This document shows, in pieces, positions 1 through 10,308 of a DNA stretch of 64,000 bases. The notes beneath the pieces were generated by a model that saw nothing but the letters and a program-made list of their open reading frames with translations, ran no database searches and had not been told where the DNA came from. This DNA comes from Naganishia liquefaciens (lineage: Eukaryota; Basidiomycota; Tremellomycetes; Filobasidiales; Filobasidiaceae), in the NCBI GenBank assembly GCA_013423385.1, contig BLZA01000040.1:62001-126000 (forward strand). Direction: 5' to 3'. Each line of letters opens with the position of its first letter. The first letter of the stretch is position 1. Position numbers and translations under genes: made by a program.

Positions 1-701
1 AATGGCAGCCGATGGCCATAGGCTAGACGGGCTTCAGCGAAAAGCTGCAGTCGCCAAAGTGTAAACATCCTCTAATCGTTTAAGGCTTCTCTTCACGCAT
101 GCCTGTGCACCAACCCCTTCAATATAACGTTCCTCAATTGATGCGGTCTACCTGGACTAGCGGCAGGAAGGCCTCGGGTCACAAGCTCTCAGGCGACAGA
201 GGCTGGCTGCAACTGCTGGGAGAGCTCCAGGTCGCCGGTACAGCGTGGAGCAGAGCGCACTGTCCCGGCAAGCGGCTTGTTGCCTGAACGATCGTAGGTA
301 AAACACTCTGCTCAAGCGACGTTGTTATTGGCGAATGCTCCGCTCAGATTTTCCTATTTCTTATTACTGCGCGTATTCTGATCCGACTATCGCATGTTCG
401 CGATTGGTTTCCACGAATTTCAGGCAGCGCTTCGGGAAGATGAAGGGCATCCTTGATAGACATGACACTAGGTATATATGAGGAACCGATCCGCCAGAGA
501 CTTTCACTAACGACGTTGAAGAGCTTTATCTTTGCCACCCTACAGATAACTGCTTGCCTCACAAATCGCAAGCGCAAGCGGAAGCAACAACTAGCGCAGC
601 TGAGACACAACTTTTGGCTGTCCACGCTCATTTCCTTCTTTTCCACGTCAACCCGGTCGATATCGCTCGCCAGATTTCCCATCACCGCCATCTTCTACAC
701 C
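1..701. other. Upstream region of UTP18, no gene supported
   Basis: No open frame here shows family motifs or convincing splice structure. A TATA-like run (about 472-478) lies roughly 230 bases before the UTP18 start. The long open frame entering from 453 is only an in-frame upstream extension of UTP18 exon 1; its residues before the chosen ATG look like untranslated sequence. Confidence 0.5.
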
Positions 702-2834
702 ATGTCCGCATCTCGCAATGCACACGCAGGACCATCGACGTACGGCACGCGCAGGATAGAGGATGTTGCGCAGGAGGAAAAGGGGGAGGAAGAGTTGGAA
801 TTGGAGGAAGTGTTGTTTGGGCGTAAGCGACGGAGGACAACGACGACGGCGGTAGCGCAGGACATGGACGATGAGGATGAGGCGCCGGCGTTCTTCTATG
901 ATGGAATGGGAGGCCTTGGTGGAATGGGCGACGCTGGAGCTGAAGATGTAGAGGAAGGCTCAGAGAAGCAGGTAGGTTCTACCTCTTTCGCTGTAGCGTC
1001 TCTAATTTTTGGCAGCTCTTTTACATGGACAGTGCCGTGCCAAACCTTGCAGCAGACGCAGAGTCATCTTCAGAATCGGAAAGCGAAGCTGAGGACGGTG
1101 TACGCAGGCAGAAATCAAGCCGTCGTCAATCGGAAACATCCGATTCGGATTCAGAATCATCAGCATCGAGCCACGAGTCGAGAGATTCGGTATCAGATCG
1201 AAAAGATGAAGACGAAGATGCCTCGCCTTTCCAGGGTGGTGCGACGAAACGTACGGCCTTGTGGCACGATCCTGCGGACGATGCGATTCGCGTTGACCTG
1301 GCGGCAGATACCCGTTTGCGGAAGCTCGCGCGCGGGAAGACGGGCAGAGAGGCGGTTGTCGGTGGAAAGAGCCTAGAGAACAAGCTTCGTGAGCAGTAAG
1401 TGCAGAACCTTGTCCGACCTCGACTCTTGGCACTGAAGCTCGCAGATTTCAAAAAATGCATCCATCACCCGAATGGGCGGCCGATCGGAAACCAACCTCG
1501 ACTGCTTCTGCCCCGCAGAGCACCCTCGATTCCCTGCTCGGCAGCACCGGCTCCTTCATTGCGCCTGCTGTCTCCCGGGGAGTTCTGCCCAAGTCGTCGA
1601 TCGATGTGGAACGTCTCCGTGATGCCAACTATCAAGCGCGTACAGCCGAAGGTGAGCGGGTCAAAAAGATCGCCGGCAAGCAACAAGTTACGGGCAAGGG
1701 CGGCGTCACGGGCGGAGGTGTCGCGGATGTCAAGTTCCATCCGACGGTCGAAGTGCTCAGCGTCATTGGCGGAGATAGGCGGCTACGACTTTTCACCATC
1801 GACGGTCACACGAATCCATCGTTGCTCAATCTGCATATTGCGTCGCTTCCTTTGACGAATGCGCAGTTTCATCCGAGCGGAACGGCATTGCTCATGACGG
1901 GTCCGCGACCGTACTACTACACCTTCGATCTGCGCTCTCAACGGTGTCTCCGCTCGCCGGAAACCCTGTTTGGCGGTACGAAAAACCGCAAGGGTCTCCT
2001 CGTGGGTGCCGGCGCGGAGAGGAATCTCGAAAAGGCGAAATTCTCCCCGGACGGAAGCGTACTCGCCATTGCCGGACGACGAGGCCAAATCTCGCTCTTT
2101 CAGTGGGGACCTGGAGGTGCGAGTCAATTGATCACGACGATCAACAGCGGGAAGACGGGCGGTGTCAAGGATCTGGCGTTCATGGGCCGTGAGGGACGAG
2201 AGCTTTGGGTGCTCGGTGGCGAGGCGGGGACTGAGGTTGATATATGGGATCTGGGTCAGAGGCAGATCGTCAAGCGTTGGAAAGATGAGGGAGGTTTCGG
2301 TGGACACATGTTGCGCACGAGCAGGGACGGCGCGTACTGTGCTGTAGGGTGAGTTGGCTTGTGCGAATCGCGAAAGTGTGTTTGTCTAATCAATCCCAGC
2401 GCTTCGACCGGTGTCGTCAATATTTACGAAACATCCGAGATTGCATCTCACTCAGGATTCGACGAAAACATCGGCTTGCTTCCCGTCACGCCGAAACCGC
2501 TGCGTGAACTAATGAACCTGACGACGTCGGTTTCTACGATGACATTCAACCACGATGCGCAGATTCTTGCAATTGCAAGTGACAAGAAGAAGGATGCCTT
2601 CAGAATGGTATGTACAAGCCTTCTCGTCTGCCTGCGACACTCCTTTAATTCCTCCGTCCCCCTTCGAAGATCCATTTGCCGACCGCAACTGCCTTTTCCA
2701 ATTGGCCAACGTCATCGACACCGCTGGGCACTGTCACTGCCACCGACTTCTCCGCCGGAAGTGAATACGTGGCAATTGGAAACACTAAGGGCAAGGTCCT
2801 GTTGTATGGGCTCAAGCATTACAGGGGCGCATGA
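702..2834 (+). CDS. UTP18: U3 snoRNP-associated WD40 protein Utp18
   Basis: Subunit of the small-subunit processome needed for early 18S pre-rRNA processing; it acts in the nucleolus. Five exons are visible: 702-970, about 1017-1395, 1446-2348, 2400-2607 and 2670-2834. The N-terminus is acidic with a basic patch (GRKRRR). It is followed by the family stretch ending LREQFQKMHPSPEWA, which appears only when the 1396-1445 intron is removed and so confirms that splice. A WD40-type beta-propeller follows (blades around VKFHPTVEVLSVIGGDRRLR and KFSPDGSVLAIAGRRG). The last exon ends in a blade reading FSAGSEYVAIGNTKGKVLL, as expected for Utp18. The chosen ATG has an ACC-ATG context and gives the usual acidic start. 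Regulation is not visible apart from the weak TATA-like run upstream. Confidence 0.9.
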
Positions 2835-2935
2835 GGCGCAATGTGACTATACGAATGGGGCCAAGTTGAAGCTTCAATGAATTTGCCGATAAAGTTGCGC
2901 AGAGAGACCTTTACAGAATGGATAATGCAGCCATG

Positions 2936-3130
2936 AAATTTGGCACCGCGAAACGGTGGTCCAGTCTGAGTCTGAATATGACAGCCATAACGATGACCTT
3001 GCAGTCCATTGTAACCCGTCGACTCGACTATATTGCTCATGCGCCCGTGAGTCGATGGCTCATGCACAAAGCTCCCGAGGAGGAGGCCAGACGAACCATC
3101 GCCAAGTGCCAGAGCCGACGCGAGGAGGCA
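2936..3130 (+). pseudogene. Relic of a sugar-transporter gene
   Basis: In the plus direction this stretch encodes FGTAKRWSS followed, about 30 residues on, by SRWLMHKAPEEEARRTIAK. These match two neighbouring parts of the intact permease at 3876-5784, which reads PESPRWLMDKGREEEARRV at the second. The DNA around the second segment is also visibly similar (roughly three quarters of about 55 bases by eye). Nothing before or after can be joined into a transporter, and no membrane segments survive. It is therefore best read as a decayed fragment of a paralogous major-facilitator gene, opposite in orientation to the intact copy. Whether it arose by local inverted duplication or from an older second gene cannot be told by eye. 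Confidence 0.6.
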
Positions 3131-3875
3131 AGATGGACTGCAAAGTCGTGTTATAGCTGGCATACACAGACTGAACAACTATTTCGCTACCTCTCCTCCA
3201 ATTTTATGGCTGCATCTGCAAAAGCTCTGGATCCATGAGGTGCGCTGGAAAATTCCAGATGCTTCGGACAGCACTGCCAAAACCTCGATGACATCGTGTG
3301 TTTCCCCCTAACAAATGGTCAAATGCAAGCATTACCTCACTAGACTCGTGGGCATTCTGGAAGACGTATTCAGGTTGATCACAGCTCTCGGGCGCTCAGC
3401 TTTGCTGTGTCTGGGGAATGTCAAGACCTCCCTTCAATCCTGTGTTATAAGCGAAGCCTGAGAAGGACCTTGCTACCAGATCATACATGCTATGATGTTC
3501 AGAACAATATATGGTGGTGTGAAAGACCACACTACAACTGATAGGATGCTACGCCCATCCATCTCTAAGTACTAAATACTCCCTCCTCATCCCTTCAGGG
3601 ATGCTTCTGCCCATCCTGCCAATCACAACACAGGTGATAAATATCTTGATGGAAATCTCAGCGAAGGAGGAAGTTGCGGCGCTTCCGCGGTAGCGCTCGA
3701 GTTGTCATTCATGACATCCTTCCTGTTCACCACATTGAAAATTCGATGCGATCAAACAACATGCAATTACAATAAACCACTACAGACACAGATACACAAA
3801 TGACAACCCTATTTTTACCTTGATTCTTTTCTTTGATACTAAAGCGTCCCGCCGGAGGGCCAAACAACCTCCCAA
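3131..3875. other. Intergenic region between transporter relic and intact permease
   Basis: About 745 bases with no supported coding exon. It will hold the 3' untranslated region of the minus-strand permease. The part near 3480-3620 has short AT-rich runs but no repeat or element that I recognise. Confidence 0.5.
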
Positions 3876-5784
3876 CTATTCCAGGTGCTGAACGCCAGCG
3901 TAACCAAGCTTCTTCTCCTCGTCGAAGGCAGGAGAGCCCATGCCATTGTCCTCGAGCTCCGCACGCTGAGTACGTTTCTTGAGCTCGTCCTCGACCTCCT
4001 CGCCGTCGAACAAGACAGCGATCTCTTCGAGAGAACGGCCTATCGGCGAAAAAAGAAAAAGGTTTAATAACAGGGTAGATGAGGGTAAAGTTGGTGATGA
4101 ATCGCGACCTACCTTTCGTTTCTTTGATAAAGAACCAACAGAAAATGAACTCGAACAAAAGAAATGCCACGAACACACAGTAATAGCGCCAGTTGATAGC
4201 GTCCAGAGCGATGGGATTGACGTATTGGTTGAAGACGAGGGCACAGTTGACGGCAAGGTTCATGATGATCAAGCCCTTAGCTCGAATTCGGTATGGCAAG
4301 CTGCGAACAAGCTCAACGTCAGCGCTATCCTCTCGAGCCGGCAGATCCGTCAGCTTACATTTCGACCGTGTAGGCGACGAGCAATGGCGACATAGCGAGG
4401 TTGTAGAACATGTAGAACAAGAAGATCATGGCGAGAACTGCGTTACCGGCCGACTTGTTGGGGTGGAGTGGCTTGCCATCTGCATCTACATCCTGGGCCG
4501 ATTTGTGGTATGTGGCAGAGCACGCAGTCCAAATTGCGAAGCAGATGGTCATACCAGCGGTTGAGATCAGGAAAAGAGGACGACGACCAATCCTGTCGCA
4601 AGTGAGAGCACCGAAGATGGCGGTAGCATAGTTGAAGATGTTGAGGATACCGTTGATCAAAGTCTTGGTAGAAGTGGCCGTGATTCCGATACCTTCGAGA
4701 ACAGAGTTGAGGTAGTAGGACACCAAGCCGTTACCGGACCACTGGGAGAAGAAGGCGATGGCAATGATGACCAACATTCGTCGCTGGTTGCCCTTGCCGA
4801 CAAAGAGCGACTTGAAGCTGCTACCTCGGTTGGCTTCCTTCTCGAGTTGCAAAGCGGTCTTGATCTCGTCACATTCGTAGGCAGCCAAAGGGTCCGATTC
4901 GTCACCACCACAGTGGTACTTGACGATGACTCGCCTGGCTTCCTCCTCTCGTCCCTTGTCCATCAGCCATCGAGGCGACTCGGGAATGAGCAAGATAAGG
5001 AAGACCTGGAAGGAAGATCAGACGGATTTCAAATGCAATATGCTTATACTCACCTGAATGACACTGGGAAGACCTTGCAAAATGGAGGGGATTCGCCACG
5101 ACCAGTTGTTGTTGATCCTGAACGTTCCGTAGGTCGCCCATGCTGCAACGATACTACCCAGGTACCAAGAACTGTTGTAGAGCGAGGTCAAGGGACCCCG
5201 ATGAGTCGGGAACGAAAGCTCCGTAATGAGAAGCGGGGCGGCAGCACACGCGAAACCGAGACCGAAACCGATGAGACCTCGAGCACCGATAAACATGCCA
5301 ATGTTCTGAGCACCAGTCTGAATGCCGACACCGATCAGCATGATGATGGAACCACCGAAAATCGTCCATCGTCGACCAAAGCCGTCGCAAGCGTAGGCAG
5401 CAAAGGGAAGAGCGCAGATACCACCGATAGACTATTCGCAAGTCAGCACGCCGGTCAAGCGATGCTAAGCGGCCAAAGCACTTACTTGAATAGCGTTGAA
5501 AATGCCGAGCAATGAACCCTTGGGCTCGTTGAAGTAATCCTGCCACAAATCGAGGGTTTGCAGACCGTTCATCATACTACCATCGTAACCGTTGGTCATG
5601 GAGGTAATGAGAGCGAGGAACTGTGAAAGTCGGTCAACGACAGTCCTATGCATGTTGGGGTCAGACTCACAATGATAGCGGTCAGTTTTGCAAGGAACCC
5701 GCGGTAGAATCGGGTGTCCCTTCCTTGCATTAGTTGAGCAAGATCGGCTCCCATTGAGCCAGTGTTCACGATGTGGTCTGCCAT
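3876..5784 (-). CDS. Lac12-like major-facilitator sugar permease
   Basis: Proton-coupled sugar uptake at the plasma membrane, sugar-porter family of the major facilitator superfamily; substrate not determined. Six exons fit. The protein starts MADHIVNTGSMGADLAQL and keeps the family marks in order: DGSMMNGLQTLDLWQDYF, FGRRWT after helix 2, PESPRWLMDKGREEEARRV before the central loop, DRIGRRPLF, LPYRIRAKGL and finally KETKGRSLEEI. About 12 hydrophobic segments are present. Length (about 530 residues) and the DG and FNEPKG positions resemble fungal lactose/hexose permeases. The start follows a TATA box about 110 bases upstream; an upstream in-frame ATG at 5820 is possible but less likely. The gene is divergent from the GH5 gene at 7653 and lies next to a relic of a similar gene. 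Family is secure, sugar specificity is not. Confidence 0.88.
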
Positions 5785-5890
5785 GGTGGCGCTGAAGGTA
5801 CAAGTGGAGGGGTGTTGCAAGTCGTAGGCGGAGTGCTGCTTGTGGGGTACTATTGTAACAGAGTGTGGGCCCCAGACATTTCGTTTGGAG

Positions 5891-5900
5891 GTTATATATC
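5891..5900 (-). promoter_or_regulatory. TATA box of the Lac12-like permease
   Basis: On the minus strand this reads GATATATAAC, about 107 bases before the permease start codon. It is the only strong TATA sequence in that promoter. Confidence 0.55.
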
Positions 5901-5960
5901 CAGACTCCTGGTGAGGATTGTTTGGTCGACGTCACTTGCCGGTCCATAGATGCGCAAGGT

Positions 5961-6070
5961 CGGACTCGAGACGTCCATCATGGTCGAGTTCGGACTTCGC
6001 GATCAGACATGCAAAGAATTTGAGTTGGCGCAAGGCAAAAGCGCCCTACGGACTTTGCGGCGCTCGGACT
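5961..6070 (+). promoter_or_regulatory. Four direct CGGACT repeats, possible Zn-cluster factor sites
   Basis: CGGACT occurs at 5961, 5991, 6049 and 6065, all in the same orientation and 177-286 bases upstream of the permease start. Zn2Cys6 regulators of fungal sugar genes bind CGG triplets, so an operator cluster is plausible. Binding itself is inference; no regulator gene of that class was seen in the window. Confidence 0.3.
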
Positions 6071-7652
6071 CAGAGTTCGGCGCCGGTAGAAGCGAGGGGG
6101 CACGGCGGGGGCGCGCTTCTAACACATGATCGAGGCTCTGGTGAGACAAGCTGGAAGCTATGCGGGGAGAGCAGCTGGGACTCTGCCAGCTGCCCGGCTG
6201 AAAAGCCTTGAAGCTCCAAAAATACGCGTGCCTGGGCCCCTCACGCAGCTCATCACGCTGGGAGTCAACAACCGGGACGATCCCGTCCGAGCTCGGGTTG
6301 CGCCGAGTGTGCGAAGTGCCCTTGAGTCCGGACGTGAAGACATTCATTGCCCTCGCGCCAAACAGCAGGTCGGCCGTTCTGACCTTCATCAGGGGTATGA
6401 GCGATACTGGTAGGGAGACTTCCGCCGCGTGATTGAGCAATGAGAGCGAAGAGATCCGCAAAAAGCATGTTGCCTTGGCGCAAGATCTTTCTTCCATCGC
6501 CTTTAGACGTCAGGCGTCGGCAGAACATTTCCAGGTGTAGGAGTAGGTCATCATCATGCGCTGCAGCCGACGAGCTCAGATGATCGGATCGAGTGGCCTA
6601 GCTCAAGAGACCTCTTGTGACTAGCTATGGAGTTCGGTGACCGCTTCCTCATGGTGATACTTTGGAAATATATCGGTAAATGTCGCACAATCCGCTGAGC
6701 AAACTTTGGCTACGCTTCTCGGTACGCTTATTGATGAAGGGTTCAGAAACGAGTTGCTGGTTAAAGCAAACTCTGCAGCCAAACCTATAATATGAACGAT
6801 GCCTCTTTACCGTGAACTGGCGAAGGTGCCTCACGTGCCTTTGCTAGTTGCCAGAGGAGAGGCGTCGCGGACATGAACAAGCCTTCTTGCCTTGTAAGAC
6901 CTAGAAGATATTCTCAATATAAACAGCTCTAGCATACCATCGAATTTCGGTGCCCACCAGGCTTGCGCATGTGGAATCGCTGAATCGCCAAGGTTTTCGT
7001 CATGCATCTATAGAAATCCCAAGCCATCTGCACCGCTCCAGGTCAGGTGTTGCTGAATTGATCTGATTGGGTCTTGTAGACGGATTCAAGTAGCGGGCTC
7101 TCGTCTGGAATGGTATTGTCACAGGCGCAAGGCCTTGAATTTACTTTAGGTAACGCCTCGCTATACCTGTTGGCTGAGAGCTCGAGATCGCCGGTCAACG
7201 GTCGGAAGGATTGTCCCAGCTACTGTCCCCTGCTGGCAGCACGGTCAGCTGACTGTCTTTCTTCGAAAGCTCCATGAACCAGCTCTTCAAGCCAAGCTTG
7301 CAAACCAGCTGCTCGAGCTTCCTTCGGCAATCAAGTGAAACCCGTCAGCCTAGAAGCAATTCCGAAAGATACAGCGACACCAAAGCCTTGCCACGTCATT
7401 ATGCTAACAACTTTCCTCCGGTTTCCCCAACGCCGAAGCCGATCGCCGTATGAGCCCAGCCCAACGCCGATATTGCTCGTCGGCCAATGATTTGTGCGGA
7501 GAATCCACTGCCTTGGCTTGCTCCGGATCTCGTCCAGCATGCCCTGCACACGGACGGTATAAGTATGCTCGAGGAGATCATGTGGCTCCCGGGATCACGT
7601 TGACTCAGTCAAGGTATCGTCCCGCACGCCACCACTCCACAACCTCTCCATC
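6071..7652. other. Long intergenic region between permease and GH5 gene
   Basis: Open frames on both strands here (for example 6003-6497 and 6265-6528 on the minus strand) show no family motif, no plausible introns and arginine/serine-rich chance-like composition. A TATA-like sequence at 7558-7565, about 90 bases before the GH5 start, is the likely core promoter of that gene. No repeat or mobile element recognised. Confidence 0.45.
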
Positions 7653-9620
7653 ATGTCTCCCTCAATCGCGCCCAAGCATCTCAAGGTTTCTGGCACCGAC
7701 ATTGTCCAGATCGATGCCGTCACTGGCAAGGAGACTCCCATTCTCCTTCGAGGTGCTGGTCTTGGTGGTTGGATGAACATGGAAAACTTCATTACTGGCT
7801 ACCCTGGCCATGAGTGTGAGTGAGACGGCTGCTTGACAATCTGCCGCTTCATGCTCATCCAATAACTTTTCAGTCCAGGTTCGAAAGTCCCTCAAGAAGG
7901 TCTTGGGCAATGAAAAGTACGAGTACTTCTTCGACCGCGTAAGAATTTCTCGTCCCGCTTGCCTTTCTTGCCTAACCTTCTGCGTTCAGTTCCTTTACCA
8001 CTTCTTTACCGAAAAGGATGCCGAATGCTTCGCCTCTCTTGGCCTGAACTGCATTCGTCTTCCCGTCAACTACCGACACTTTGAGGACGACATGAACCCC
8101 GGAGTCTTCAAGAAGGAGGGATTGAAGCACCTCGACCGAGTCATCGATGCTGTGAGTCCAGCGCAGAGTTCGCTTGGCAAGTACTATGACTGATGCGTTG
8201 ATTCAGTGTGCCAAGTACGGCATTTACACTGTTATCGACTTGCATGCCGCTCCAGGAGTGAGTGCTTTGAACTCGTCCTCGCTGCATGCCTGACATCTTT
8301 CCAGGGCCAAAACATCGACTGGCACGCCGACGCCGGAAGCCATCAGGCCAACTGTAAGCTGAATCATACATCCTTGCGAAATTGTCGCTGAACTTGCGCG
8401 AAGTCTGGGTTCACAAGGACTTCCAGGATCGAACTGTCAAAATCTGGGAGCACCTTGCCACGCATTACAAGGACAACACTTGGGTTGCTGGATTCAACCC
8501 TTTGAACGAACCTACCGATGAGGAACACACTCGTTTGATCGACTTCTACGTTCGTATCGAAAAGGCTATTCGAGCCATCGACCCGGACCACATCCTGTTC
8601 TTGGACGGCAACACTTTCGGTGCCGACTTCAGCCACTTCAAGGAGGCTTTGCCCAACTCGGTCTACGCTTGCCACGACTACTCCAAGTGCGTTCAATCGC
8701 AATGGTCCGCTTGACGGGTACTGACCTTCACACAGCTACGGTTTCCCTAACCCTCCGCAAGAGTACACCGTAAGTGAAGCTATATCCGGAAGTCTTTACC
8801 TGAACGACGCTTATCTCTATTCGATCAGGGCTCCGAAGAACAAAAGGCCAAGCTCCAGCGATCTTTCGACCGAAAGGTCGAGTTCATGCGACGTGTTGGT
8901 GGCCCGATCTGGAACGGAGAGTTCGGACCCGTGTACCAGAACGCTGAGGACGGATTGGCAGATTGGGAAGAAATCAACCAGCGCCGATACCACGTGCTCA
9001 AGGATCAGTTGGAAATCTATGACAAGGCCAAGGCCTCCTGGTCGATTTGGCTGTGGAAGGATATCGGATTCCAGGGCATGGTCTACGTTGGCGAGGAGAC
9101 CCCATACATCAAGATGCTCAAGCCCTTCTTGGAGAAGAAGAAGGTATGTTGCTGATACCACTTGACCAGAGACAAGAGCTTTCGGCTAATTCCTGTCTCG
9201 CAGCAACTTGCATTGGATGAATGGGGATGCGATGACAAGCCTGTTCGACCCCTCTTCGACCCCTTGATCAAGTGGATGGAAGATTCGGCACCTTCAATCA
9301 AGTCGCGATACCCCAAGACTTGGGGCACCTCTCAGCATGTGGCTCGGCTGGTCCGAAACATCTTGCTCTCCGTGAGTCCCCTTCCCGCAAGAGGTAGCTA
9401 TAACGTCCTGACTGGCTTGTAGGAGGAGCTGTGTGATGAATACGCAGAATTCTTCCGAGGCAAGACGGAGGAGGATCTTGAGGAGATTGCCAAGAGCTTC
9501 TCTCTGGGTAAGTACTGTCTCGGGTTGTCGCATTACAGGTGGACTTACCATTCCTACACAGAACAATGCAAGCAACGAACCGAACTCAACGAGATCCTTC
9601 GGGCCCACAGAAGCGTTTAA
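7653..9620 (+). CDS. Glycoside hydrolase family 5 protein
   Basis: A retaining beta-glycosidase fold of family GH5; substrate not determined. Eleven exons are joined by ten short introns, all with matching phases. The protein begins MSPSIAPKHLKVSGTDIVQI with no signal peptide, then LRGAGLGGWMNMENFITGYP. GH5 landmarks follow: LGLNCIRLPVNYRHF, YTVIDLHAAPGGQNIDWH, the acid/base glutamate in FNPLNEPTDE, the active-site CHDYSNYGFP, the nucleophile glutamate in PIWNGEFGPVY and WSIWLWKDIGFQGM. About 460 residues. The opening resembles exo-1,3-beta-glucanases in part, but the sequence is not a close Exg1 type and lacks their secretion signal. It probably acts inside the cell or leaves by another route. 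It sits between two sugar transporters, consistent with a role in glycan or glycoside use. Only the subfamily and substrate are uncertain. Confidence 0.87.
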
Positions 9621-9927
9621 AATATTGCGCACACACACGCCGTCGTTCACCTATTATAGATCAATCATCGCCAACCGCAGCGTTCGCCTACACCTCGCAT
9701 CATGTATTATCGCACCTCAGGCCTGGAATGAAAAAGTTGTACTGGTGCCTATTCAATGGAAATCACGTATGTCGTATAAAGAGGCTTGTAGATCGGAAAA
9801 GAGCCGTGCCTCCAGCTGCAGACCGAGTCATCATGAATGTGAGAAGTCAAAAATTGTTTGCTATCGCACAGGCATGCGACTCCTCCCCTTTGTCCGCAGC
9901 AAGTCAGAGAACTCAGTACAAGTAGGC

Positions 9928-10216
9928 TTAGACTTCAGCGGCCTGGTCAAAGATGTTCTTAAAGTCGCCGCGTGAGCTGAGATCGAACTCGAGAGCTCGT
10001 TGGTCTTTGAAACGATAAAGAGCTGATTCTTCGCATTTGGACTGGCTTTCGCGTAATCCGTCGGTCGCGTTTCTCAGAATAGTATCGACTGCCTCTTCGG
10101 CTCTCTGGCTCTGTTTAAGTTCATGAAATGCAGTCTGCAAAGAACTGGCTGTCATTTTGGATCTCGATTGAGTCGGGCGTCTTACTCGATGGAGTCGGGC
10201 GTCTTACCGCCATCAT
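9928..10216 (-). CDS. Small unknown protein, possibly spliced near its start
   Basis: The main exon encodes about 74 residues rich in charge and helix formers (SLQTAFHELKQSQRAEEAV, later RFKDQRALEFDLSS) and ends DQAAEV. No family recognised. The start is ambiguous. An unspliced start exists at 10155. Alternatively, a start at 10216 (ATGATG) with a 37-base intron (10185-10149) joins in frame to give about 83 residues. The second model is favoured by a TATA box at 10253-10258 just upstream, but the intron is unusually short. A 22-base tandem duplication doubles the possible 5' splice site. The roughly 300 bases between the GH5 stop and this gene hold only untranslated sequence. Whether this is a real gene remains moderately uncertain. 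Confidence 0.45.
10164..10207 (+). repeat. 22-bp tandem duplication containing a 5' splice site
   Basis: Two adjacent 22-base copies (10164-10185 and 10186-10207) differ at one base. On the minus strand each copy begins GTAAGACGCCC, a good 5' splice donor. Confidence 0.85.
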
Positions 10217-10252
10217 TTCACACACTTGTCAACCCATACACAACGAGGCTAA

Positions 10253-10258
10253 TATATA
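10253..10258 (-). promoter_or_regulatory. TATA box before the small unknown gene
   Basis: TATATA 37-42 bases upstream of the ATGATG at 10216, in the 92-base gap between this gene and the 3' end of the next minus-strand gene. Confidence 0.4.
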
Positions 10259-10308
10259 CAAACGATTTTCTGCGATTCCTGCTCCACCCACATTGCGTCC
10301 AATTTCCC

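Noticed and set aside
453-1376. 307-codon frame spanning UTP18 exon 1
   Set aside because: It reads through the first UTP18 intron; the true protein splices to LFYMDSAVPN and continues in another frame.
6003-6528. Overlapping minus-strand open frames of 164 and 87 codons
   Set aside because: Arginine/serine-rich chance-like sequence, no motif, overlapping the permease promoter.
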